NCBI GenBank assembly: GCA_031295385.1 | Contig: JAUMOL010000013.1 | Location: forward strand, 1-64,000 | DNA from: Collinsella sp. | GTDB lineage: Bacteria > Actinomycetota > Coriobacteriia > Coriobacteriales > Coriobacteriaceae | DNA: 64,000 bases | Direction of reading: 5' to 3' | Shown: piece after piece, positions 1 to 7,741 of the stretch | How the letters are laid out: each line of letters starts with the position of its first letter | How positions within the stretch are numbered: position 1 is the first letter of the stretch | Notes under the pieces: model-generated | The model's input: the letters and a program-made list of their open reading frames with translations, nothing else | The model's database searches: none | What the model was told of the DNA's origin: nothing | Program-made: the position numbers and the translations under genes

Positions 1-256
1 TAAAGTGAAAAGAGCTGAGTTTGGGATGAGTTTTCTCTGAGAGAGGCCAACCGAATACAGCTGACAACGAGAAGAAACTGCGGATAAAACAAGGACGAAA
101 TCGTAAAAATGGAACACTATTGTTTTATCGAGTGGGAATAAGCCGATAGGGCTTTGACCTGCTCTTTTGAATGCTGTACTGTGCTCCAGAGTTTCGTTTC
201 GTACGAGAGTCACGGTAAAGCCACCAACGACATTGGTGAGTAAATACGGTAATCTG
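1..256. other. Unassigned left edge
   Basis: No open frame here has recognisable protein content. The stretch is clearly more AT-rich than the cassette starting at 395. A short hairpin (CACCAA/TTGGTG arms, about 219-236) lies just before a rho-independent terminator pointing rightward, so a rightward transcript (the end of an upstream gene or a small RNA) may finish here. The window edge prevents a better call. Confidence 0.3.
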
Positions 257-290
257 GCCTCCGTTCCCGCGTTGGGACGGAGGCTTTTTC
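257..290 (+). terminator. Rho-independent terminator
   Basis: Inverted repeat GCCTCCGT / ACGGAGGC around a GC-rich loop, followed by TTTTT at 285-289. The T-run is on the plus strand, so it ends something transcribed from the left, not the leftward kinase operon. Confidence 0.8.
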
Positions 291-394
291 TTTGCCGTTT
301 TACTCCCTTTCACCTGCGGTTTCGCGATTTACTCCCCGTGTTTCAAGATGGAAGCGTTTGGTTGCGAGGCACGCCGGTGCGAGGGCCTGAGTCG

Positions 395-1792
395 TCAGGC
401 CCCGCACAGGGGGACCGCGATGGTGGCCACCGCGCCGCCCGAGGGGCTGTTGGCGAGCGAGACGGAGCCCCCGTGGGCGCTTGCGGCCTCGGAGGCGGCG
501 TGGAGGCCGAGCCCGTAGTGGCGGCCTCCGTCGCGCGAGGAGCGGGAGGAGTCGTCTGTGAAGAGGCACTCGCAGCCGCGTTCGAGGGCGGCGGGAGAGA
601 AGCCCGGTCCGTCGTCGGACACCTCGATGACGAGGTGGCCGCCCGCGACGTCGCAGGAGACCGCCACGCGCGAGCGCGCGTGCTCGGCGGCGTTGGCCAC
701 GAGGTTCGCGGCGGCTCGCGCCAGGGCGGTTCGGTCGAGCGGGGCCTCGGGCGCGCCCGCGACAGCAGGGCCCGTGGCCGCGTCGAGCGTCACGCCTCGC
801 GCCCGGGCGATCTGGGCGGCCTCGGCGAGGACCTGTTCGCAGAGCTCGGCCGGCCGCATGGGGACCCTCTCCGCCCCGCCGGACCCGCGCGAGGCCTCGA
901 TGAGCAGGCGCACGTAGCCGTCGAGCCTTTCGACACTGCCGGCTATGTCGCGCGCGGCGGCCGCGAGGTCGGCGTCTTTCTCGTCTTCCAGCTCCTCCGC
1001 CACGAAGTCGGCGTTGGCGCGCAGCACGGTGAGCGGCGTCTTGAGGTCGTGGGCGAGCGACGCCACCTGCTCGCGCTGCCCCCGCTCCGCGGCCCAGCGG
1101 GCTTCGAGTGACTCGGCGAGGGAGGCCCGCATGGCGTCCATCGCGGCGAGGACGTCGTTCACCTCGCGCACGTTGGTGCTGCCGACCGCGAAGTCGAGCT
1201 CCCCCGCGCCGACGCGCCCCGCCGCCTCCGCGAGCGGCGCCATCTTGCGCGAGATCACGCGGCTCGCGCGGCGCGCCACGAGCGCGAGCGCGAGCGCGCT
1301 TCCCGCAGCGGCGCCGACGAGCATGAGGTTCTGCGGGTTGGGAAGCAGGCCGGCGAGGTCGCGCGAGACCCACTGCGGCAGGTACTCGCTGACGAGTGCG
1401 CAGGCCCCGCCGCCCTTGAGCGGGAACGCGGCGTAGGTGAGGCCCGAGCCCCCGCCCTCGATCTCCACTGTGCCCGGATCCGTGGCGAGTGCCGCGCGGG
1501 CCATTTCCGTCGCGTCCTCGAGCCGCGTGCCCTCGAGGTCTGTCATCAGCACGTATCCGTCCTTGTTCAGGATGAGGTAGCGGTACGCCGTCGGCACGTC
1601 CTGCTGCCCGCAGACGCCGTCGCGTGCCAGACCCTCCGCGACCTCGCGCGCATTGGCCGGCCCCCAGCTTGCCTCGTAGACGAAGCCCGCGTTGATTGCC
1701 GCGGAGAGCGCCATGAACGAGGCGAGCCACGCCGTGGCGACCGCCGCGAACGCGTAGGCGAAGTAGCGCGCGATGACGAAGGAGAGCGGCAT
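395..1792 (-). CDS. Sensor histidine kinase of the lantibiotic-immunity-type cassette
   Basis: Membrane sensor kinase of about 465 residues that should phosphorylate the response regulator encoded just upstream. The start chosen is the Met followed by PLSFVIARYFAYAF (minus-strand ATG at 1792); an upstream in-frame start at 1831 would overlap the regulator by 13 bases. A first TM helix covers roughly residues 5-30, then an extracytoplasmic domain, a second TM near 165-185 and a HAMP-like linker. The H-box reads SLAHDLKTPLTVL; an N-box (NLVANAAEH) and a G-box (SDDGPGFS) follow. Last gene of the leftward operon. Very GC-rich codon use. The N- and G-box regions make the kinase call secure; the signal sensed (a lantibiotic or other envelope-active peptide) is inferred from the neighbours. 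Confidence 0.9.
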   Translation of the reverse strand: MPLSFVIARYFAYAFAAVATAWLASFMALSAAINAGFVYEASWGPANAREVAEGLARDGVCGQQDVPTAYRYLILNKDGYVLMTDLEGTRLEDATEMARAALATDPGTVEIEGGGSGLTYAAFPLKGGGACALVSEYLPQWVSRDLAGLLPNPQNLMLVGAAAGSALALALVARRASRVISRKMAPLAEAAGRVGAGELDFAVGSTNVREVNDVLAAMDAMRASLAESLEARWAAERGQREQVASLAHDLKTPLTVLRANADFVAEELEDEKDADLAAAARDIAGSVERLDGYVRLLIEASRGSGGAERVPMRPAELCEQVLAEAAQIARARGVTLDAATGPAVAGAPEAPLDRTALARAAANLVANAAEHARSRVAVSCDVAGGHLVIEVSDDGPGFSPAALERGCECLFTDDSSRSSRDGGRHYGLGLHAASEAASAHGGSVSLANSPSGGAVATIAVPLCGA

Positions 1793-1818
1793 GCCCCCGC
1801 GACCTCGCGCCCCGGTCC

Positions 1819-2481
1819 TCAGAGCTGCCACTTGTACCCCATCCCCCAGACGGTCGCGATCGGATCGGCGCCGGCCTCGGAGAGTTTCCTCCGGGCGCGG
1901 CTGACCTGCATGGATATGGCCGCGTCGTCGGCGTCGCTCTCCCAGCCGAGCACCGCCTCGCGGATCTGCGCGCGGCTCATGACCTGCCCGGGGTGGCGGG
2001 CGAGGTACTCGCAGATGGCGTACTCGGTGGGCGTGAGCGGAACGGCCTCGCCGCCCACGGCGAGGCCGCGCGCCCCGAGGTCGACCCGCACCTCCCCGAA
2101 GGAGAGGGTGTGCGAGCGCGGCCGGCGCTCACGGCGTAGATGGGCCGCGACCTTGGCGCGCAGCTCCGCGGCCCCGAAGGGCTTGCGGACGTAGTCGTCG
2201 GCTCCTAGGCCGTAGCCGGCCACGGCGTCCTCCTCGGCCACGCGCGCGGTCAGGAAGATGATGGGCCCGTCGAAGTCCGGGCGGATCTGCCGCACGAGCT
2301 CGAAGCCGTCGAGCCCCGGCATCATGACGTCGCAGAGCACGAGGTCGAAGCGCGAGAGGTCCATCCCCGGGACCGCCGTCGGGTCCGCTGCCTTGACGAC
2401 CTCGTGGCCGTCGCGGCCGAGGACGCGCGCGAGCGCGTCGAGGATCGCCCGCTCATCATCCACTGCCAGTATCCTCGCCAT
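1819..2481 (-). CDS. OmpR-family response regulator
   Basis: A 220-residue two-component regulator. The N-terminal receiver domain starts ILAVDDE, with the phospho-acceptor Asp in LVLCDVMMPGLDG (about residue 51) and the conserved Lys in RKPFG. The C-terminal winged helix has the usual TPTEYAICEYLARHPG and RAQIREAVLG segments and ends MGYKWQL. Partner of the kinase immediately downstream. It presumably controls the ABC cassette in whose operon it sits, as in other lantibiotic-immunity loci, but no binding site was identified. Confidence 0.93.
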   Translation of the reverse strand: MARILAVDDERAILDALARVLGRDGHEVVKAADPTAVPGMDLSRFDLVLCDVMMPGLDGFELVRQIRPDFDGPIIFLTARVAEEDAVAGYGLGADDYVRKPFGAAELRAKVAAHLRRERRPRSHTLSFGEVRVDLGARGLAVGGEAVPLTPTEYAICEYLARHPGQVMSRAQIREAVLGWESDADDAAISMQVSRARRKLSEAGADPIATVWGMGYKWQL

Positions 2482-2648
2482 ATTCGACCTCCTGAAACTT
2501 CCGTCGGAATTGTACTAGCGCCGCGCTCAGCGGTCCAGAGCCCCGCGCGCAGCGCCGACCCCCAGCCGGCGTCGAGCAGGGCATTCCCGCCCAGGACGAG
2601 CGCTGCGGAGAGGAGGGCGAGCACGGCGGCGAGCGGCTTCCTACTCAT
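2322..2648 (-). CDS. Possible small membrane/exported protein, uncertain
   Basis: An ATG at 2648 overlaps the stop of the permease upstream and opens a frame beginning with an apparent signal or membrane segment (SRKPLAAVLALLSAALVLGG). The first ~55 codons lie between permease and regulator; the rest of the 108-codon frame runs out of phase through the response-regulator gene and looks like shadow sequence. It may be a genuine small protein, the decayed start of a longer one, or chance. Without it, 160 bases of a tightly packed operon would be empty. Confidence 0.35.
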   Translation of the reverse strand: MSRKPLAAVLALLSAALVLGGNALLDAGWGSALRAGLWTAERGASTIPTEVSGGRIWRGYWQWMMSGRSSTRSRASSAATATRSSRQRTRRRSRGWTSRASTSCSATS

Positions 2649-3456
2649 CTGCCCTCCCGTCCTCGAAGTGGCAGAACCAGGCGATAAGGACGGCGGCGGC
2701 TGCCAGGGTGAGCACGAGGCCAGCGAGCGCAGTCGTGAGGAGAGGGCCCGCCGCGCGTGCGGCGTCGATGAAGGCCTCCACCCCGAGCGACCCTAGGCGC
2801 GCGGGCCAGGCGAGCGGCACCCAGTTCAGGGGCGTCGCCAGGGCACCGGTGAGCTCGCCGGTCATGAGGCCGTGCGCAAGTCCGCCCACTGAGAAGAACG
2901 CGAGGAGCATCCCCGCCGCGCCGGCACCGATGGCGGCGTTGCGGCCGAGGCGCAGGGCCACGCCGAGCCCCAGCGCGTAGAGGGGCAGGCTGCCCAGCAC
3001 GATGCCCGCCCAGGCGGCCGCAAGCGGAGCGGGCCCGAGCGGCAGGCGCCCGGCGACGGCGAGCACGGCCCCGAACACGCCGAGCGCCACGGCCAGCGCG
3101 CCCGCGCCGAGCGCCGCAAGGGCGAGCAGCTTCGCCGCGACGGCGCGCCCGCGCGAGGGGACCGCCGTGAGGTTGGCGAGGCGCCCGGCAGCGCGCTCCT
3201 CGTCCACGGCGAGCCCGCAGACGATGGCGGACATGAGCGGCATGAGGGCGCCGAGGAACTGGGCGTAGGCGTCCGCGCCCAGCGCCGGGTCCCATCGGGT
3301 TATGGAGAAGTACTCGCCGCAGGCAAGACCGGCTGCCAGGCCGCAGACGAGGTGCACCGCCGTGAGCGGGGAGCGCGCCAGGCGCAGGGCCTCGGAGAGC
3401 AGGGCCCGCGGGAGAGTCATGCGCGGCGTCGGGTCGGGGAGTCGTGTCATGGCCAT
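2641..3456 (-). CDS. Lantibiotic-immunity ABC permease, MutG/EpiG type
   Basis: A 271-residue ABC-2-like permease with six predicted hydrophobic spans. Its ATG at 3456 overlaps the TGA of the preceding permease (TGATG), with GAGGAGAGG just upstream as ribosome site. Features include an N-terminal helix with ALRLARSPLTAVHLVCGLAAGL and the charged VDEERAAGRL segment after the second span, typical of the LanE/LanG permeases that with LanF expel lantibiotics from the membrane. Two different permeases in tandem after one ATPase is the MutFEG / LanFEG layout. No lantibiotic structural or modification gene is visible nearby, so it may serve resistance rather than self-immunity. Confidence 0.8.
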   Translation of the reverse strand: MAMTRLPDPTPRMTLPRALLSEALRLARSPLTAVHLVCGLAAGLACGEYFSITRWDPALGADAYAQFLGALMPLMSAIVCGLAVDEERAAGRLANLTAVPSRGRAVAAKLLALAALGAGALAVALGVFGAVLAVAGRLPLGPAPLAAAWAGIVLGSLPLYALGLGVALRLGRNAAIGAGAAGMLLAFFSVGGLAHGLMTGELTGALATPLNWVPLAWPARLGSLGVEAFIDAARAAGPLLTTALAGLVLTLAAAAVLIAWFCHFEDGRADE

Positions 3457-4222
3457 CACCTCTCCTCGGAGCGCGCGAACCAGGCCGCGCCCGCCGCCGT
3501 GAGCGCGGCGAACGCGAGCGCGCAGACCGCAAGGCCCGCCAGTGTGAGCATGCCGTCCGCCGCGAGCGCCCCGCCGAGCGCCATGTCCGCCGCGAGTGGC
3601 TCGCCGCTCGGCAGCACGGGGATGAAGCTCGTGGGGATGACCATGCTCGCCGACGGCGGAAAGAGCTGCGGCAGCGGCATCAGCGACCAGGCGAACCCAC
3701 CCACGAGCTGCGTGGCGAGCGGGCAGAAGATGCCCGCGAGCATGCCGAGCCGCGTCGTGAGGAAGAGCCCTGCGGGGATCATCCACGCCGCGGTCACCGT
3801 GTTGGCGAGCGCGCAGAGGAGCATCGTGAGGGTGCCCGCGGCCGTGAGGCCCTGCGAGGAGAACGCCGATCCCGCGAGGTAGATGCCGAAGACCACGAGG
3901 TTCGAGAGCGTGCAGAGCGCGAGGCACCAGAGCGCCTTGGCCCACCAGGCGCGCCCGAGCGGGAAGCCCAGGCCCAGAAGCCCCCGCATCCGCGTGCGCG
4001 CGTCCGCCCGCGCGACGCACGCCACCACGAGCGAGAGAGCCACGGGCAGGAAGAGCGCGTACCAGTAGTTCCACGCGCTGAAGATCTGCACGCCCCGGTA
4101 GGGCATCGCGCCGAGCAGCGGCATCGGCAGCGCCATGAGCACGGCCAGGCGAACCGGTGCCGCGTGGCGCGACTTCAGGGCCTCGGCGCGCAGGCCCGCG
4201 AGCAGGCCGCCTTTCTCGCCCG

Positions 4223-4226
<4 letters not shown>
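3456..4226 (-). CDS. Lantibiotic-immunity ABC permease, MutE/EpiE type
   Basis: A 256-residue integral membrane protein with about six hydrophobic spans, first permease after the ATPase. The start at 4226 overlaps the ATPase stop as ATGA, meaning translational coupling. The N-terminal part has LRAEALKSRHAAPVRLAVL, the usual short cytoplasmic segment before span 1 in ABC-2 lantibiotic permeases. Expected to form a heteromeric pore with the following permease, powered by the ATPase. Same strongly GC-rich composition as the whole cassette. Confidence 0.8.
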
Positions 4227-4951
<725 letters not shown>

Positions 4952-5019
4952 GGGTTCGTCCTTTCTCTTCCGGGCGCACGGGCCGAGTCGCCGTGCCCGC
5001 GCGCCTTACCTTTCGGGTT

Positions 5020-5033
5020 CACCATCCATGGTG
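5020..5033. promoter_or_regulatory. Palindrome upstream of the ABC cassette
   Basis: CACCAT-CC-ATGGTG lies about 70 bases upstream of the ATPase start, between the divergent cassette and the TetR remnant. Position and symmetry fit an operator, but there is no second copy to support it. Confidence 0.3.
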
Positions 5034-5146
5034 GGGCGCGTTTCTAACGAAGCCGTAACGGCCGTTGGGCTCTTTTGGCGCCAGCCCTTCTCGACCCGTA
5101 CGCCACTCATGGTATGTTTATCGCGATAACAAGGACGGAGGTGCCC

Positions 5147-5308
5147 GTGGCACGCAATAAGTACCCGGAGGAGACGGTCGAGAAGATCAGGGGTGACGGC
5201 CCAGCGAGTGTTATTTTGCGAGCTAGGCGCATCGAAAGCGACCTTTCGTGGTATAAACTACTTGCCGGAAGCCGCGGCTTTCAGAGTACGGCTTACGTGT
5301 ACGTTTAA
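5147..5308 (+). pseudogene. TetR-family regulator remnant, N-terminus only
   Basis: After a ribosome site (GGACGGAG), a GTG at 5147 starts VARNKYPEETVEKI. This is the characteristic opening of many actinobacterial TetR/AcrR regulators, where it continues into the first HTH helix. Here the sequence departs at once into unrelated residues (RGDGPASVILRARR) and stops at 5308, so no HTH or ligand domain survives. It sits divergent from the ABC cassette, where a regulator would be expected, and directly before the ToxN-like gene, suggesting a rearrangement or insertion deleted the rest. Confidence 0.55.
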
Positions 5309-5312
5309 CCTC

Positions 5313-5381
5313 CGTGGGCGACGGGGTGCCGCAAGGCGTAGAATATCGCCCACCTGTAGGGGCCTGCAGCGATGCGGGCCC
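5313..5381 (+). promoter_or_regulatory. Two hairpins ahead of the ToxN-like gene: candidate antitoxin RNA/attenuator
   Basis: The leader has one inverted repeat (GTGGGCGA at about 5313 with TCGCCCAC ending about 5352) followed by a compact hairpin at 5360-5381 with 9 bp arms and a GCGA tetraloop. Type III systems place an RNA antitoxin and a leaky terminator before the toxin, and the two hairpins sit where those would be. No clear tandem repeat of the ToxI kind is seen, so the antitoxin assignment is tentative. Confidence 0.35.
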
Positions 5382-5407
5382 TGCTTCGTATGAAGGGGGC
5401 GCAACCG

Positions 5408-5857
5408 ATGAAGATCGTATCCGTCTCCCAGGACTTTTTCGACCTCGTCGATGGCGACCGTGAGCTCATGCTTAAGCGCGACCGCCCCTGCATCGTGGTG
5501 GTGAGGCTGCGTTTCCGCGGAAAGCACAGGGACTTCGCCGTGCCGCTGCGTTCCAACATCGCCCCTAACGTGCCCAAAGACCAGTACTTTGCGTTGCCAC
5601 CCCGCCCCACGACGCGCCCCGGCTGCCGCCACGGCATCCACTACATCAAGATGTTCCCCATAACCAAGGCCTACCAGCGCCGCTTCAGGACCGAGGGCTC
5701 GGCCTACTACGAGACGCTCCAGCGCATCATCGATGGCAACACCAAGCGCATTGTCTCCGAGTGCCAGGCATACCTCGACCGCTACGAGCGCGAGGGAAGG
5801 CCTCGCTTTGCCGTCGACATCGACCCCATCGTGGGACTGCTGGAGGGCGAGAAGTAG
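5408..5857 (+). CDS. ToxN/AbiQ-like type III toxin endoribonuclease
   Basis: A 149-residue protein with the layout I associate with ToxN/AbiQ toxins: an N-terminal MKIVSVSQDFFDLV strand-helix start, a central CIVVVRLRFRGKHRDFAVPLRSN segment matching the family's hydrophobic strand plus APLTSP-like turn, a GIHYIKMFPIT segment like the family's INLKFMIPI, and a C-terminal basic helix (TLQRIIDGNTKRIVSECQ). Family members are sequence-specific RNases held inactive by a repeat RNA, and act in phage abortive infection and element maintenance. Start at 5408 behind AGGGGGC; an upstream ATG at 5372 lies inside a hairpin. Alternative: an unrelated hypothetical protein. Confidence 0.6.
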   Translation: MKIVSVSQDFFDLVDGDRELMLKRDRPCIVVVRLRFRGKHRDFAVPLRSNIAPNVPKDQYFALPPRPTTRPGCRHGIHYIKMFPITKAYQRRFRTEGSAYYETLQRIIDGNTKRIVSECQAYLDRYEREGRPRFAVDIDPIVGLLEGEK

Positions 5858-5881
5858 GGCATCTCGGCTCAGTCTCGAGCC

Positions 5882-5905
5882 ATGCGGAGTCGCTCCGCAT
5901 TTTTG
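5882..5905 (+). terminator. Terminator after the ToxN-like gene
   Basis: Perfect inverted repeat ATGCGGAG / CTCCGCAT followed by a T-run, 24 bases after the toxin stop. Confidence 0.8.
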
Positions 5906-6065
5906 AACGCCGCGTGTGCGTCCCAAATACTTGAGAAACAAGCTGTGAAGTGCGGTGGCGCGCCCGTGCCCGTGTATAGCCGTCACCATCAGCGTCTACG
6001 CGGCGTCGGCTTCAAGTGGAACTGGCGCCGCTGCTGTATATGGTTTGCCTTGCTGCGAATGGCGA

Positions 6066-6485
6066 TCAATGCCCGCGATGCTTCTGTTTGCGCTTCAGTT
6101 TTCTCTGCTCGAAGCGCGCATCAGCCTCTTCCGCGCGGCGTCGGCTTCTTGCATGAGCCGACTCCCGCTTCATCGCTTCCCGCTGTGCCGCGAGCGCCTG
6201 TTGTGCCTTGGTGCTCACCGCGGGCCGTTTAAGGGCTTTCGCTGCCTCGCGAGCGCGCCGCTTGGGGTTCTTCGCGGGCTTGCTTGTTTCAGTGACCTTG
6301 TCGCCGAAGAACGAGAGCTTCTCCCATTCGCTTGTAACGAATCGCAGAATCTCCTCATCGGACGGCTCTGCGCCGAAGACGATGCGGGTGACGCCATACC
6401 TTCCGCCCTCGACGTGCTCCGCCAGCCCGACCCAGAATTGACCGTCGTGATATACGGTCAGGGTGGACGACACGCTGATCTGCAT
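6066..6485 (-). CDS. yjdF: YjdF family (DUF2992) protein
   Basis: About 139 residues. The start at 6485 (MQISVSSTLTVYHDGQFW) is chosen because a perfect AAGGAGG lies 8 bases upstream; the longer frame to 6599 would run through the regulatory leader. The N-terminal part carries the DUF2992 pattern (DGQFWVGLAEH, then RIVFGAEPSDEEILRFV), and the C-terminal third is a very basic, Lys/Arg/Ala-rich helical tail. The biochemical role is not established; genes of this family are often controlled by the yjdF riboswitch, which senses azaaromatic compounds, and a match is present upstream. Probably a response to heteroaromatic toxic compounds. Confidence 0.85.
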   Translation of the reverse strand: MQISVSSTLTVYHDGQFWVGLAEHVEGGRYGVTRIVFGAEPSDEEILRFVTSEWEKLSFFGDKVTETSKPAKNPKRRAREAAKALKRPAVSTKAQQALAAQREAMKRESAHARSRRRAEEADARFEQRKLKRKQKHRGH

Positions 6486-6493
6486 GGTTGGTT

Positions 6494-6592
6494 CCTCCTT
6501 TATGTAGATGACCATGCAGAGAAGGGACAACCAAGGAGGCAGGTTACTGATGCGGACTAGCGCACGCCCACGACTACCCGACGGGGACTGTG
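6494..6592 (-). promoter_or_regulatory. Probable yjdF (azaaromatic) riboswitch
   Basis: The leader of yjdF, read on the minus strand from about 6592, contains AGTCCCCGTCGGGTAGTC, then GGGCGTGCGC, then CAGTAACCTGCC, the order of conserved blocks I recall for the yjdF RNA motif. It ends in CCTCCTT (6533-6539), the exact complement of the ribosome-binding site AAGGAGG (6494-6500). This suggests a translational switch in which ligand binding frees the site. The ligand class is known for the family; the match here is by eye. Confidence 0.7.
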
Positions 6593-6739
6593 TTTTCATC
6601 TCTGGTGGTTGGATTGTAGCACGTGCGAATGCGCATTGACCTCGCTGCCGGCATGCTGTGATTGGGGTCGGAATTTCGAATTCTCGATAATATGCCTACG
6701 TGCATCGCCCCTCAGTTTCGGAACTTAAAAAACATCTCG

Positions 6740-6895
6740 AGTTTCGAAACCGAGAGGGAGCTCGCGCCGCTGCTATCCGTCAGGGATGCGTTCCCGAAGG
6801 TTCTCATCGCCCGCACGAGGCATGAACCCTATACCCGGGATGGTGTTCTCGTGCTGGACCTCGCGAGGTAGCTGCTCGGCAAGCAGGAGTTCTGA
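6740..6895 (+). pseudogene. Remnant C-terminus of a DUF4143-type ATPase
   Basis: The frame reads ERELAPLLSVRDAFPK VLIARTRHEPY then GVLVLDLAR, stop, LLGKQEF, stop. This is the closing segment of the AAA/DUF4143 ATP-binding proteins, which usually end with a DIARWLL-like motif. Here the expected Trp codon is TAG (6869-6871), and the true family stop follows at 6893-6895. No P-loop or other ATPase part remains upstream. A decayed fragment consistent with the patchwork nature of the 5-7 kb stretch. Confidence 0.65.
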
Positions 6896-6990
6896 GCGTC
6901 ATACGGGGATATCGCGGGATTCTGCCGGATAAGAAAAAGCCGAGGGAAACGTCCCGGCACTTGGAAGCCCTCCTGGCGGAAAATCAAATA

Positions 6991-7026
6991 GCCTCCGAAC
7001 CTTCTGGTTCGGAGGCCTTCTTTTTG
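6991..7026. terminator. Bidirectional terminator
   Basis: GCCTCCGAACC / GGTTCGGAGGC stem with a 4-base loop, followed by a T-run at 7020-7025 on the plus strand and an AT-rich run on the other side. It separates the ATPase remnant from the convergent MerR gene. Confidence 0.8.
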
Positions 7027-7078
7027 TATGTCTGCCTAAAACGACTCCTCGCCAAAGCCCCTTGAGCATCGGGCGGCA

Positions 7079-7519
7079 TTATCGAGCGTGGGCGTTATCG
7101 TAGGTATCTTTGATCTCTTCCGGCAAATTGTCGGGAATCAGCGCCTTCAGTCTATCCTCGTTACCATCTTGGATCGCCTGCTCGTAGTACCAGCATTTGA
7201 ACCTCAGCATATCCAGTGCACGGTTCATGTTTGCAATCTCCGACTCCATGTGGGCTTTTCGCTCCTCGAACATGGCCTTGCGCTTGGGATATGTCGATGG
7301 GCCCTCCGCGCACCATTCCATGAACAGCCGGATGTCCTTGATCTCCATCCCAGCCTTCTTCAGGCATTCGATGACCCGAAGCGCCTCGAGTTCCGTATCG
7401 CCGAATCGGCGAATGCCCGACGCCCGCTCCAATCCCGGGAACAGCCCCTGCTTGTCGTAATACCGCAGCGTGGAAACGGGCAGATCGAACATCTCCGCCA
7501 CCTGTCCGATTGTGTACAT
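7079..7519 (-). CDS. MerR-family transcriptional regulator
   Basis: A 146-residue regulator. The HTH region starts YTIGQVAEMFDLPVSTLRYY, followed by the wing (ASGIRRFGDTELEAL) and the helix KKAGMEIKDIRLFMEWC. A long C-terminal coiled coil (about 80-125) gives the dimer. The pattern resembles the organic-effector MerR group that accompanies small oxidoreductases; no metal-binding Cys pair of the MerR/ZntR kind is evident. Start at 7519 chosen for GGAGGAACC immediately upstream. Divergent from the decarboxylase-hydrolase-reductase genes, which it should control through the palindrome at 7554-7567. Confidence 0.9.
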   Translation of the reverse strand: MYTIGQVAEMFDLPVSTLRYYDKQGLFPGLERASGIRRFGDTELEALRVIECLKKAGMEIKDIRLFMEWCAEGPSTYPKRKAMFEERKAHMESEIANMNRALDMLRFKCWYYEQAIQDGNEDRLKALIPDNLPEEIKDTYDNAHAR

Positions 7520-7550
7520 GGTTCCTCCGGACAAATCTCGAATTCACTCC

Positions 7551-7578
7551 TTGACCTAAAGTTAGGTTTAGGTATTAC
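7551..7578 (+). promoter_or_regulatory. MerR-type promoter with operator
   Basis: TTGACC (7551-7556) is followed by a perfect dyad ACCTAA-AG-TTAGGT (7554-7567) and an AT-rich TATTAC (7573-7578). A dyad placed between the -35 and -10 elements is how MerR proteins untwist and activate promoters. It points at the decarboxylase operon. Confidence 0.6.
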
Positions 7579-7741
7579 CTTCATTCTCGTCAATATAAAT
7601 TGGGAGCGCAAGGGGTGTTCCGTAATCGCCGGTCACCCCGCCCTTGAGCAGACGCAACGAATGGGCATGGAAATCTAGGCGGGCTACTTAGCCGCGCGGA
7701 GACAGATTCGTGTCCAGAACCATTGACAGGAGGAATCAAAC

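Noticed and set aside
125..313. 62-codon minus-strand ORF at the left edge
   Set aside because: Overlaps a terminator and has no ribosome site or recognised domain; cannot be supported.
300..1730. Alternative minus-strand frame through the histidine kinase
   Set aside because: Arg/Ala/Gly-rich out-of-frame reading produced by very high GC; no domain content.
5360..5381. Rho-independent terminator before the toxin gene
   Set aside because: Good hairpin but no T-run; listed instead as part of the candidate toxin leader.
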